This document shows positions 50,845 to 59,722 of a DNA stretch of 64,000 nucleotides, one piece after another. The position numbers and the translations under genes are program-made. The first letter of the stretch is position 1. Each line of letters starts with the position of its first letter. Below the pieces are notes generated by a model that was not told where the DNA came from, made no database searches, and saw only the letters and a list, made by a program, of their open reading frames with translations. The stretch is from Duganella sp. Leaf126. Lineage in GTDB: Bacteria; Pseudomonadota; Gammaproteobacteria; Burkholderiales; Burkholderiaceae_D. The stretch is taken from positions 124,328 to 188,327 of the forward strand of contig NZ_LMNW01000035.1 in the NCBI RefSeq assembly GCF_001423125.1, read 5' to 3'.

Positions 50845-53121
50845 ATGACAAGCCAACAACTTTCCACTTTATCGAGCTCCGGCGGCGAGCTGCCCGACCG
50901 CTGGCGTTCCGATATACAGGCACAACTTTCCCAAGGGGAAAACGTTGTAAGTGCCCTGGAGGTTGACCTGGATCAGCAACTTCGTTTCGCCAGGGGCATG
51001 CTGGTCGTCACCGGTACGCGCCTGCTGGCGCGTGCGCCGGGCCAGGAACAATGGCAGGCGTGGCCGTTCTCGCCCGACCTGTCGCTGCAGCACCACGATC
51101 ACGCCGGCGTCGGCCACCTGGAACTGGTGTCGGCACGCGGACGCCTGGCCGCCTGGCGCTTCACCCTCGGCCAGAACCTGCAGGCGATCCGCCTGGTCGA
51201 ACAGTTTGCGGCGCAGCGCGACAGCCACGCGTCCGGCCTGCCGGTCATCGCCGACGACGGCAATGTCTGCCCCAGCTGCAAGGCGCCGCTGGAACCGGAG
51301 CAGGAGGAATGCCCGGTGTGCACCAAGGTCGTGTACACGCCGCCCTCCACCTGGACCCTGTTCCGCCTGTGGCGCTTTGCGCGTCCGTACCGGCTGCAGC
51401 TGGGCCTGGGCTTCCTGCTGATGCTGCTGTCCACCGGCGCCCACATGATTCCGCCGTATCTGACCATACCGCTGATGGACAAGGTGCTGATTCCGTACCA
51501 GAACGGCACGCCGGTCGACCCTGGCCTGGTGGCGCTGTACATGTCGGGCCTGGTGGGTGCGGCGGTGCTGGCGTGGATCTTCGGCTGGGCCAAGACCTAT
51601 GTGCTGGCGCTGGTCTCCGAGCGCATCGGCGCCGACCTGCGCACCGAGACTTACGACCACCTGCTGCGCCTGTCGCTCGAGTACTTCGGCGGCAAGCGCA
51701 CGGGCGATTTGATGTCGCGCATCGGCAGCGAGAGCGACCGCATCTGCGTGTTCCTGTCGCTGCACCTGCTCGACTTCGCGTCGGACTGCCTGATGATCAT
51801 CATGACCGGCGTGATCCTGTTCTCGATCGATCCCTATCTGGCCATTTTCGCGCTGGCGCCGCTGCCGTTCATCGCCTGGCTGATCCACCTGGTGCGCGAC
51901 CGCCTGCGCACCGGCTTCGAGAAAATCGACCGCGTCTGGGGCGAAGTAACCAACGTGCTGGCCGATACCATTCCCGGCATCCGCGTGGTGAAGGCGTTTG
52001 CGCAAGAGACGCGCGAGGCGGCGCGCTTCCGCACCGCCAACAGGCACAATCTCGCGGTCAACGACAAGCTCAATAAAATCTGGTCGCTGTTCTCGCCCAC
52101 CGTATCGTTCCTGACCGAGCTGGGCCTGCTGGTGATCTGGGTGTTCGGTATCTACCAGGTCTCGAAGGGCAATATCACGGTCGGTGTGCTGTCGGCCTTC
52201 ATCGCCTACTCGAGCCGCTTCTATGGCCGTCTCGATTCGATGAGCCGCATCGTCTCGGTCACGCAAAAATCGGCGTCGGCCGCCAAGCGCATCTTCGACA
52301 TCCTCGACCACGTGTCGTCGGTGCCGGACCCGGTCAACCCGGTCAGGCTGGACAAGGTGGAAGGCCATATCACGCTGCGCGAAGTCGGTTTCCGCTACGG
52401 TAACCGCGCCGTCAACCGCGGCATCAACCTCGAGATCAAGGCGGGCGAAATGGTCGGCCTGGTCGGCCACTCCGGTTCCGGCAAATCGACCCTGGTCAAC
52501 CTGATCTGCCGCTTCTACGACGTGGCCGAGGGCGCGATCATGCTCGACGGCGTCGATATCCGCGCGCTGGCCGTCTCCGACTACCGGCGCCAGATCGGCC
52601 TGGTGCTGCAGGAGCCGTTCCTGTTCTTCGGCACCATCGCCGAGAACCTCGCCTACGGCAAGCCGGACGCCACCCGCGCCGAGATCATCGCTGCCGCGCG
52701 CGCCGCCCACGCCCACGAGTTCATCCTGCGCCTGCCGCAGGGCTACGACTCGATGGTCGGTGAACGCGGCCAGGGCTTGTCGGGCGGCGAGCGCCAGCGC
52801 ATCTCGATCGCGCGCGCGCTGCTGATCGATCCGAAGATCCTGATCCTCGACGAAGCGACCGCCTCGGTCGATTCCGAGACCGAGAAAGAGATCCAGCGCG
52901 CGCTGGAAAACCTGGTCAAGGGCCGCACCACGATCGCCATCGCCCACCGCCTGTCCACGCTGGCCAAGGCCGACCGCCTGGTGGTGCTCGATCGCGGCGT
53001 GGTGGTGGAGGAAGGCGCGCACCAGGACCTGATGGCGCGCGAAGGCGCGTATTACCGCCTGGTGCAAGCGCAAGCGCGCAACGTGGACACCGACCTCGAC
53101 GACACTGGCAGCAAGAACTGA
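50845..53121 (+). CDS. Cyanophycin metabolism-associated ABC transporter (fused permease-ATPase)
   Basis: 758 residues. A 135-residue N-terminal soluble domain is followed by a small zinc ribbon (Cys142, Cys145, Cys156, Cys159: CPSCKAPLEPEQEECPVC). Then comes an exporter-type transmembrane domain with six helices (about 190-460, LGFLLMLLSTGAHMIPPYL onward) and an ABC ATPase: Walker A GHSGSGKSTLVN with Lys547, Q-loop LVLQEPFLFFG, signature LSGGERQRISIARALL, Walker B ILILDEATAS. Such half-transporters dimerise. The divergent position next to cphA'/cphA and the DUF1854 gene behind it match a conserved betaproteobacterial set. The transported substrate is unknown. Confidence 0.92.
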   Translation: MTSQQLSTLSSSGGELPDRWRSDIQAQLSQGENVVSALEVDLDQQLRFARGMLVVTGTRLLARAPGQEQWQAWPFSPDLSLQHHDHAGVGHLELVSARGRLAAWRFTLGQNLQAIRLVEQFAAQRDSHASGLPVIADDGNVCPSCKAPLEPEQEECPVCTKVVYTPPSTWTLFRLWRFARPYRLQLGLGFLLMLLSTGAHMIPPYLTIPLMDKVLIPYQNGTPVDPGLVALYMSGLVGAAVLAWIFGWAKTYVLALVSERIGADLRTETYDHLLRLSLEYFGGKRTGDLMSRIGSESDRICVFLSLHLLDFASDCLMIIMTGVILFSIDPYLAIFALAPLPFIAWLIHLVRDRLRTGFEKIDRVWGEVTNVLADTIPGIRVVKAFAQETREAARFRTANRHNLAVNDKLNKIWSLFSPTVSFLTELGLLVIWVFGIYQVSKGNITVGVLSAFIAYSSRFYGRLDSMSRIVSVTQKSASAAKRIFDILDHVSSVPDPVNPVRLDKVEGHITLREVGFRYGNRAVNRGINLEIKAGEMVGLVGHSGSGKSTLVNLICRFYDVAEGAIMLDGVDIRALAVSDYRRQIGLVLQEPFLFFGTIAENLAYGKPDATRAEIIAAARAAHAHEFILRLPQGYDSMVGERGQGLSGGERQRISIARALLIDPKILILDEATASVDSETEKEIQRALENLVKGRTTIAIAHRLSTLAKADRLVVLDRGVVVEEGAHQDLMAREGAYYRLVQAQARNVDTDLDDTGSKN

Positions 53122-53126
53122 ACAAG

Positions 53127-53606
53127 ATGAGCGTGAATATGGAACCGACTTTTGAACTGGTGCGCAACCCCTTCGGCAAGCTGGTGCTGACCACCGCCGA
53201 GGGCATCGTCCACGAAGGCGTGGCAGCCGTGCGCGCCTTCCCCGTGCAGGCGCCCGAGGACGGCATCGCGCTGGTCAACCACGATGGCAAGGAAGTGGCG
53301 TGGATCGACCGCATCGCGGATCTGCCGCAGGCGATGGGCGCGCTGGTGCAGGAGGAACTGGCCGGACGCGAGTTCATGCCCGAGATCAGCCGCATCGTGG
53401 CCGTGACCAGCTTTGCCACGCCGTGCACCTGGACCGTCAATACCGACCGCGGCGACACCGAATTCGTGCTGCGCGGCGAAGAAGACATCCGCCGCCTGAA
53501 GCAGGACACGCTGCTGATCTCGGACATCCACGGCATCCACTACCTGGTGCGCGATGTGCGCACGCTGGACAAACACAGCAAGAAGATCCTCGACCGCTTC
53601 CTGTAA
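53127..53606 (+). CDS. Cyanophycin metabolism-associated DUF1854 protein
   Basis: 159 residues, a soluble DUF1854 protein: FELVRNPFGKLVLTTAEGIVHEGVAAVRAFPV, GIALVNHDGKEVAWIDRIADL, ISRIVAVTSFATPCTWTVNTDRG and IHYLVRDVRTLDKHSKKILDRFL. It follows the ABC transporter by only 5 nt, which implies shared translation. The function is unknown. The family is found next to cyanophycin synthetase genes and may assist the transporter. Confidence 0.9.
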   Translation: MSVNMEPTFELVRNPFGKLVLTTAEGIVHEGVAAVRAFPVQAPEDGIALVNHDGKEVAWIDRIADLPQAMGALVQEELAGREFMPEISRIVAVTSFATPCTWTVNTDRGDTEFVLRGEEDIRRLKQDTLLISDIHGIHYLVRDVRTLDKHSKKILDRFL

Positions 53607-53639
53607 GGCGCGCCGGGGTGTGAGCGGTCGGCGCGGCGC

Positions 53640-53990
53640 CTACTTGGCGGTCGCGCCCGCGTCTTTTTTTGTCGCGCTGGCGGGCAGCGGATTGGCCGGG
53701 TCGGCCGCCAGCGTCCAGTGACCGCCCTCGATTTCGGACGGGCGCACGTCCTGCTGGGCGCCGAGGTTGACGCCGAAGCTGTAGCGCAGTTCGGGATTGC
53801 GCCGCGACAGCCGTTCGAGCGCCTCGAAAATGATGCGCATATCGATGTCGTTGGAGCTGTCGGTCAGGCTCCGCTCCAGCCGCCCCACCAGTTCGGCATT
53901 GACGCTGCGGCCAGCTTTGCCGGCTTCTGCCTTCAACTTTTCGAACAACGAAAAAGGCATGCGAAATTGACTACGATAGATGTTTGTCAT
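53640..53990 (-). CDS. Arc-family (ribbon-helix-helix) DNA-binding protein
   Basis: 116 residues. The first 45 residues are an Arc-type RHH: the strand SQFRMPFSLFEKLKAEAGKAGRSVNAELVGRLERSL matches Arc repressor-like proteins that dimerise to bind the major groove through the strand. The rest is a less ordered tail ending Lys/Ala-rich. It lies alone on the minus strand between convergent DUF1854 and divergent katG, so it may regulate itself or katG, which is untested. Confidence 0.85.
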   Translation of the reverse strand: MTNIYRSQFRMPFSLFEKLKAEAGKAGRSVNAELVGRLERSLTDSSNDIDMRIIFEALERLSRRNPELRYSFGVNLGAQQDVRPSEIEGGHWTLAADPANPLPASATKKDAGATAK

Positions 53991-54355
53991 GACGCTATCT
54001 TGGCATCAACCCAGCAAACCCGCTAGTGCCTGAAATTCTGGAAATAGTGACAAAGCCGCCCGAAACCGCAAAAAACGCGGCGCTCGCGCGGCATTCATGC
54101 AGCCCGACTTGCCACTGCGCCGGCCATTCCACCTGCGATGCCGACCGCGTCCACGCACCGGCGGCGCCAGGCCTTGCCTACACCAGCGGTTGCATCCTCG
54201 AAGACAAATGGTCAACCCCGCTCAGTGGTGAGGTGCAGCTGCCAGCCTTAAGCTATGATAAGACTGCGGAGCCCGCAGGAAACGATGACGTCCTGCGCGC
54301 CAGCGCGTGTTGTCAACGCCCGCCTGCACGCCCCCTATTCACCAGAGGATCAACC
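53991..54355. promoter_or_regulatory. Divergent region between the Arc-like gene and katG
   Basis: 365 nt. The katG frame is open across this region but has no family similarity, so it is treated as leader. AGAGGATCAACC before the ATG at 54,356 is the ribosome binding site. A peroxide-responsive OxyR site would be expected, but I cannot pick one out with confidence. Confidence 0.4.
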
Positions 54356-56599
54356 ATGAGCACTGACCAAAGCACGTCGAAATGCCCTTTCAGCCAGGCC
54401 AACAACGCCGGCACCACCAACCGCGACTGGTGGCCCGACCAGCTGCGCATCGATCTGCTGCACCAGCATTCCGCCAAGTCCGACCCGATGGGCGCCGCGT
54501 TCGACTACCGCAAGGAGTTTGCCAGCCTGGACCTGGAAGCGGTCAAGCGCGACCTGGCCGCCCTGATGACGGACTCGCAGGACTGGTGGCCGGCCGACTT
54601 CGGCCACTATGGCGGCCTGTTCATCCGCATGGCCTGGCACAGCGCCGGCACCTACCGCACCGGCGACGGCCGCGGCGGCGCCCGCCGGGGTCAGCAGCGC
54701 TTTGCGCCGCTGAACAGCTGGCCCGACAACGTCAGCCTGGACAAGGCGCGCCGCCTGATCTGGCCGATCAAGCAGAAATACGGCCGCAAAATCTCGTGGG
54801 CCGACCTGATCATTCTGACCGGCAACGTCGCGCTGGAAACCATGGGCTTCAAGACCATCGGTTTCGGCGGCGGCCGGGTCGATACCTGGGAACCGGACCA
54901 GGACGTGTACTGGGGCCGGGAAACCACCTGGCTGGGCGGTGACGTGCGTTACGCGCACGGCAGCGACGGCGTCGAAAAGGCCGGCGGCGTGCTGGTGTCG
55001 GACGACGACGCCGACGGCGACGTCCACAGCCGCAACCTGGAAAACCCGCTGGCTGCAGTGCAGATGGGACTGATCTACGTGAACCCGGAAGGCCCGGACG
55101 GCAATCCCGACCCGCTGCTGGCCGCCTACGATATCCGCGACACCTTCGGCCGCATGGGCATGGACGACGAAGAAACCGTGGCCCTGATCGCCGGTGGTCA
55201 CAGCTTTGGCAAGACCCACGGCGCCGGCCCTGCCGACAATGTCGGCCCGGAACCGGAAGCGGCCGGCATTGCAGCGCAAGGCTTCGGCTGGCATAACAAG
55301 TTCGGCAGCGGCAAGGGCGGCGACACCATCACCAGCGGCCTGGAAGTGACATGGACCAAGACGCCGGCCCAGTGGAGCAACGACTTCTTCGAACACCTGT
55401 TCGGCTTCGAATGGGAGCTGGGCAAGAGCCCGGCTGGCGCCCACCAGTGGTTCGCCAAGGGTGCGCAGGCCGTGATCCCGCACGCGCACGACGCGTCGAA
55501 AAAGCTGGTGCCCACCATGCTGACCACCGACCTGGCGCTGCGCTTCGACCCGGCCTACGAGGCGATCTCGCGCCGCTTCCTGGCCAACCCGGACCAGTTC
55601 GCCGAGGCCTTCGCCCGCGCCTGGTTCAAGCTGACCCACCGCGACATGGGACCGAAGAGCCGCTACCTGGGCGCCGATGTGCCGGCCGAAGACTTCATCT
55701 GGCAAGATCCGGTGCCGGCCGTCGACCACCCGCTGATCGACAGCGCCGACATCGACCAGCTCAAGGCAGCCGTGCTGGCCACGGGCCTGACGGTGTCGGA
55801 GCTGGTCGCCACCGCGTGGGCGTCGGCATCGACGTACCGCGGCTCCGACCTGCGCGGCGGCAGCAACGGCGCCCGCGTGCGCCTGGCGCCGCAAAAGGAC
55901 TGGGCCGTCAACCAGCCGGAGCAGCTGGCCAAGGTGCTGGCTGCACTGGAAACCGTGCAGGCCACGTTCAACGGTGCAGCCGCGGGCGGCAAGCGCGTCT
56001 CGCTGGCCGACCTGATCGTGCTGGCCGGCGCTGCCGCCGTCGAACGGGCCGCCAAGCAGGCCGGGCACGCGGTGACCGTACCGTTCACCCCGGGCCGCAC
56101 CGACGCCAGCGCCGAGCAGACCGACGCCGCTTCGTTCGACGTGCTGGAACCGGTCGCCGACGGCTTCCGCAATTACCAGAAGGCGCGCTACGCCGTCCCG
56201 GCCGAAGCCCTGCTGGTGGACCGTGCGCAGTTGCTGACGCTGACCGCGCCGGAAATGACCGCGCTGGTCGGCGGCCTGCGCGTGCTGGGCGCCAACAGCC
56301 CGTCGTCGGACACCGGTGTCTTCACCAGCCGCCGCGGCACGCTGAGCAACGACTTCTTCGTCAACCTGCTCGACATGGGCACCGTCTGGACGGCCACCTC
56401 GCCCGCAGCCGATGCCTTCGAAGGCCGCGACCGCAAAACCGGCGCCATCACCTGGCGCGCCAGCCGGGTGGACCTGGTGTTCGGTTCCAACGCCCACCTG
56501 CGCGCGATCGCCGAAGTGTACGGCAGCGCCGACGGCGAACAGCAGTTCGTCGGCGACTTCGTGGCGGCTTGGAGCAAGGTGATGGAACTGGGACGCTGA
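54356..56599 (+). CDS. katG: Catalase-peroxidase
   Basis: 747-residue bifunctional haem catalase/peroxidase. Distal residues Arg91, Trp94, His95 in RMAWHSAGTYRTGDGRGG; the Met-Tyr-Trp adduct partners Tyr241 (GLIYVNPEG) and Met267 (GRMGMDDEET). The loop between Trp94 and Tyr241 is about 20 residues longer than in E. coli or Mycobacterium KatG, with an acidic insert (VSDDDADGDVHSR) that is known from a subgroup of KatGs. Proximal His in GGHSFGKTHGAG. The second, haem-less half is complete. Removes H2O2. No oxyR gene in the window. Confidence 0.97.
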   Translation: MSTDQSTSKCPFSQANNAGTTNRDWWPDQLRIDLLHQHSAKSDPMGAAFDYRKEFASLDLEAVKRDLAALMTDSQDWWPADFGHYGGLFIRMAWHSAGTYRTGDGRGGARRGQQRFAPLNSWPDNVSLDKARRLIWPIKQKYGRKISWADLIILTGNVALETMGFKTIGFGGGRVDTWEPDQDVYWGRETTWLGGDVRYAHGSDGVEKAGGVLVSDDDADGDVHSRNLENPLAAVQMGLIYVNPEGPDGNPDPLLAAYDIRDTFGRMGMDDEETVALIAGGHSFGKTHGAGPADNVGPEPEAAGIAAQGFGWHNKFGSGKGGDTITSGLEVTWTKTPAQWSNDFFEHLFGFEWELGKSPAGAHQWFAKGAQAVIPHAHDASKKLVPTMLTTDLALRFDPAYEAISRRFLANPDQFAEAFARAWFKLTHRDMGPKSRYLGADVPAEDFIWQDPVPAVDHPLIDSADIDQLKAAVLATGLTVSELVATAWASASTYRGSDLRGGSNGARVRLAPQKDWAVNQPEQLAKVLAALETVQATFNGAAAGGKRVSLADLIVLAGAAAVERAAKQAGHAVTVPFTPGRTDASAEQTDAASFDVLEPVADGFRNYQKARYAVPAEALLVDRAQLLTLTAPEMTALVGGLRVLGANSPSSDTGVFTSRRGTLSNDFFVNLLDMGTVWTATSPAADAFEGRDRKTGAITWRASRVDLVFGSNAHLRAIAEVYGSADGEQQFVGDFVAAWSKVMELGR

Positions 56600-56623
56600 T
56601 CGGTCCGCAGTAGTCTGTTGCAT

Positions 56624-56651
56624 GCTGGCGGTTCAGCAATGAGCCGCCAGC
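56624..56651 (+). terminator. Hairpin after katG (weak terminator)
   Basis: GCTGGCGG/CCGCCAGC stem with a 12-nt loop, 25 nt past the katG stop. It has no T tract, so intrinsic termination is doubtful. Confidence 0.4.
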
Positions 56652-56696
56652 TGCCCTCGTTCTGCCTCGTCCGCTGTCTTGCGCCCTGCCTTGCTG

Positions 56697-56735
56697 CGCG
56701 ACTGTTTCACGCGACTGTCTCACGCGACTGCTTCC
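56697..56735. repeat. Three tandem 13-bp units (CGCGACTGTYTCA)
   Basis: Two nearly perfect copies and one degenerate copy (cgcgactgtttca, cgcgactgtctca, cgcgactgcttcc) sit in the 352-nt katG-lipase gap (56,600-56,951). The rest of the gap has no supported gene and presumably carries the lipase promoter near the AT-rich part after 56,790. Confidence 0.75.
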
Positions 56736-56951
56736 TGCAATCGCCAGCAGCCCCCTCCCCGGTACGACCTTCCGCAAACACTCGCCAATCTACTGCACTG
56801 CAATAACGATTTACCATGCCATGCGCGCACGCCAGTGCTACATTTAAAAGACCGAGCGCTTGCTTTATGAATTGCGACAACGATCGCAAACGGCTGGCCA
56901 CCTCGGCATCGCTGCAGCATCGACATTTCCACAAAAAATAATGGAGACAAA

Positions 56952-57875
56952 ATGAAGAGTCGCTATTGGCAAGTGCTGTCCACCCTCGTCCTGGCCTGCT
57001 GCATCGGGCTGCCCTCCTCTGCCTCGCCCGCCACGGTCGGCTACACCCAGACCAAGTATCCGATCGTCCTGGTGCACGGCCTGTTCGGCTTCGACAAGCT
57101 CGGCCCGGTCGAATATTTCTACGGCATTCCCGCCGCCCTGAGCAGCGGCGGCGCCAGGGTGTACACCGTCACCGTGTCGGGCGCCAACAGCACCGAAGTG
57201 CGGGGCGAGCAACTGCTGTCACAGGTGCGGCAGATCCTGGCCGTCACCGGCGCGGCGAAAGTCAATTTGATTGGCCACAGCCATGGTGGGCCGACCGCGC
57301 GCTATGTCGCCTCGGTGCGGCCGGACCTGGTGGCGTCGGTAACCAGCGTGGCGGGCGTCAACAAGGGCTCGAAAGTGGCCGACATCCTGGCCGGCACCAT
57401 TCCCAACACGGGCGCAGCCTTGGGCGACGCCCTCGCTTCGCTGATCGGCATCATCTCCGGCAACAAGGGGCTGCCGCAGAACGCCGGCGCAGCCATCGCC
57501 TCGCTCTCGACCGCCGGTTCGCTGGCGTTCAACCGCCGCCATCCGCAAGGGGTGCCGACCACCGAGTGCGGCGAAGGCGCCTACCAGGAGCGCGGCGTCT
57601 ATTACTTTTCCTGGAGCGGCGCCCAGCCCTACACCAATGCGCTCGACGTGGCCGATCCGGCCATGGCTGTCATCGGTCTCGCCTTCGGCGGCGCCAAGAA
57701 CGATGGCCTGGTCAGCAGCTGCTCGAGCCATTTGGGCAAGGTGATCCGCGACGACTATGCGATGAACCATCTCGATGAAATCAACCAGTTCATCGGCATC
57801 GTCAACCTGTTCGAAACTGCGCCCGAAACCGTGTTCCGCCAGCAGGCCAACCGCCTGCAGGGCCTGGGCTTGTAA
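56952..57875 (+). CDS. lipA: Secreted triacylglycerol lipase (family I.1/I.2)
   Basis: 307 residues. Sec signal peptide (MKSRYWQVLSTLVLACCIGLPSSASPA), mature alpha/beta-hydrolase starting GYTQTKYPIVLVHGLFGF with the oxyanion residues, nucleophile Ser110 in IGHSHGGPTARYV, and catalytic His in the MNHLDEINQF segment. Two Cys (TTECGEG and SSCSSHLGK) fit the disulfide of Pseudomonas/Burkholderia lipases. These lipases fold in the periplasm with a dedicated foldase, and that foldase gene is next. GGAGAC is the ribosome binding site. Likely exported to the medium by the type II pathway, whose genes are not here. Confidence 0.95.
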   Translation: MKSRYWQVLSTLVLACCIGLPSSASPATVGYTQTKYPIVLVHGLFGFDKLGPVEYFYGIPAALSSGGARVYTVTVSGANSTEVRGEQLLSQVRQILAVTGAAKVNLIGHSHGGPTARYVASVRPDLVASVTSVAGVNKGSKVADILAGTIPNTGAALGDALASLIGIISGNKGLPQNAGAAIASLSTAGSLAFNRRHPQGVPTTECGEGAYQERGVYYFSWSGAQPYTNALDVADPAMAVIGLAFGGAKNDGLVSSCSSHLGKVIRDDYAMNHLDEINQFIGIVNLFETAPETVFRQQANRLQGLGL

Positions 57876-57885
57876 GGAAGCGGCC

Positions 57886-58833
57886 ATGGGCATGAACAAG
57901 ACTTCGGCACGCGCCGCGCTGGCCACCGTCGCCATGCTGGCCACCCTGGCGTTGTGCTGGACGCTGGCGCGCGGAGAATCGCCTGACCTTGGGCCGGCCC
58001 AAGGTCAGGTCCAAGCGCCGGACGTTGCCCCGGTGGCGTTCGTGCGCTCGATGGAAGGCACGCGCGCCGACGGCAAGGTGCGTGTCGCTGCCGGCGACGT
58101 CCTGGTGGTCGATGCCGAGCTGGGCTACCTGTTCGACTACTACCTGGCGGGCCTCGGCGAAAAGCCGCTGGCCGCCATCCGCAGCCAGATCGAGCTGGAA
58201 CTGGACCGCCGGCTGGCGGCCGCGCCCGCGCGCGAAGCGAAGCGCCTGCTCGGCGCCTACCTGGCCTATAAGCAGGCGCTCGCCGACGCCGAACAGACGC
58301 TGCCGGCAGCGGGCGATGCGCTGACCGCAGCGCAAGCCAGGCTGCAGGCAAAGCGCGCGCTGCGCCCCGCCTATTTCACGCCGCAGGAGAGCGCCGGCCT
58401 GTTCGGCGCCGAAGACCCCCGCGACGACGATACGGTGGCGCGCATGGCGGTGCTGGCCGACCGCACGCTGGACGAGTCGCAGCGCCAGCAACAGCTGGCC
58501 GCACTCGACGCGGCGCTGCCGGCCACCCTGCGCAGGGAACGCGACGCACCGCTGCAAGTGAGCGCGCTAGACACGGCGGTCCGCGCCTTGCGTGCCCAGG
58601 GCGGCGGCGATAACGAGGTCTATCGCCTGCGCGCAGCCACCTTCTCGCCGGAAGCGGCAGCGCGCCTGGCGGAGCTCGATCGCGAGGAGTCGCAGTGGCA
58701 GCAGCGCATCGCCTCCTGGCGCGCGCAGAAAGCTGCGCTTGGCGCCGCAGCCCAGAACCCGGCCCAGGTGCAGCAGATCACCGATGCACTGTTTTCAGCC
58801 GACGAGCAGCGGCGGCTCGGGGCGTATGAATAG
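57886..58833 (+). CDS. lifO: Lipase-specific foldase (Lif/LipB chaperone)
   Basis: 315 residues from MGMNKTSARAALATVAML (AAGGAAG upstream). One N-terminal membrane anchor (about 8-30) leaves the rest in the periplasm. The Lif signature RxxFDYxLxxxGE is represented by LFDYYLAGLGEKPL, and the upstream FVRSMEGTRADGKV matches the conserved SLxGTxxDG region. The helical body is rich in Ala/Arg/Gln. It is needed to fold the lipase 10 nt upstream, so the two form an operon. Confidence 0.93.
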   Translation: MGMNKTSARAALATVAMLATLALCWTLARGESPDLGPAQGQVQAPDVAPVAFVRSMEGTRADGKVRVAAGDVLVVDAELGYLFDYYLAGLGEKPLAAIRSQIELELDRRLAAAPAREAKRLLGAYLAYKQALADAEQTLPAAGDALTAAQARLQAKRALRPAYFTPQESAGLFGAEDPRDDDTVARMAVLADRTLDESQRQQQLAALDAALPATLRRERDAPLQVSALDTAVRALRAQGGGDNEVYRLRAATFSPEAAARLAELDREESQWQQRIASWRAQKAALGAAAQNPAQVQQITDALFSADEQRRLGAYE

Positions 58834-58966
58834 CGCGGCTGGCTGAACCAGGGTGCGTTCGGTGGCGCCAGCGTGGCGCGCACACTGTAAATGTCCAAGG
58901 CCGTGCATGTTTGGTCGATTTTGCATGTATATTCGTCATTTACATACTGACATCGAAGCAACCATC

Positions 58967-59623
58967 ATGAACCGCATCTTCTCGAAATACCTGCCCGCCC
59001 TGCTCTTCGCGGCAGCGGCCGGACTGGCCCACGCAGCCGGCAGCCCCGCAGCGACCGCCGTCACCTATGATTTCGCCTACGCGCCGGTGTACACGCCGTC
59101 GTGGGACGGCTCCGGCATGTGGATCGACAAGATGGTGTTCGAGATGCAGGCTCCGGCCGGTTTTGCGCTGACGGGCAAGATGAACGCGACGCTGGACGCG
59201 ACTTACTCCCTCGGCGAGGCCACCGAGGGAAACGCTTACGTTGACCTGTCCTTCGACGTGCTGGTGCCGTATTGCGACCAGTGCGGCCCGTACAGTTCGG
59301 AGCTGGTGGGCACGGGCCATTCCGGCACGCTCACCGACGACGGCAGCGCGCTCCACTATGCAACGGAAAGCTCGGTCGCGTCGGGCCAGTACAACCGCGT
59401 GCTGATCTATGAAATCGTGGTCGGACAACTGCCCAGCTACTTCTCCGGGCACATCCAGTTCAACGGCATCCGGTTCACCGCCGAAACGGTCGCCCTCGAT
59501 GCCGGCGTCAACCAGCCGCCGACCGCATCAGCAGTACCGGAGTTGCCGCCTGGCGTGATGATGGCGCTGGGCCTGGGCATGCTCGGCCTGGTCGCAGCCG
59601 CCCGGAAAAAGATCCGGCGCTGA
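58967..59623 (+). CDS. PEP-CTERM-type secreted/surface protein
   Basis: 218 residues from MNRIFSKYLPALLFAAAAG (the open frame upstream is not protein-like). Signal peptide ending AHA, beta-rich mature part (TAVTYDFAYAPVYTPSWDG, YVDLSFDVLVPYCDQCGPY) and a C-terminal sorting tail: VPELPPGVMMALGLGMLGLVAAARKKIRR. That tail has the hydrophobic helix and basic end of PEP-CTERM proteins, but Leu replaces the second Pro of the PEP motif. Such proteins are sorted by exosortase. Function unknown. It is a separate unit from the lipase pair. Confidence 0.75.
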   Translation: MNRIFSKYLPALLFAAAAGLAHAAGSPAATAVTYDFAYAPVYTPSWDGSGMWIDKMVFEMQAPAGFALTGKMNATLDATYSLGEATEGNAYVDLSFDVLVPYCDQCGPYSSELVGTGHSGTLTDDGSALHYATESSVASGQYNRVLIYEIVVGQLPSYFSGHIQFNGIRFTAETVALDAGVNQPPTASAVPELPPGVMMALGLGMLGLVAAARKKIRR

Positions 59624-59722
59624 ACCGGCCGTATCGCCGCGCACGCGCTTCGACACCTATCAATGTTGCCCGCCGGTTAGCTGTCATCGTGGCCGCTGTT
59701 GCCATCAACTTGCGGGGTGCGC

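Noticed and set aside
54026..54355. In-frame N-terminal extension of KatG
   Set aside because: The 110 extra codons have no similarity to KatG; the ATG at 54,356 has a ribosome binding site and gives the family N-terminus.
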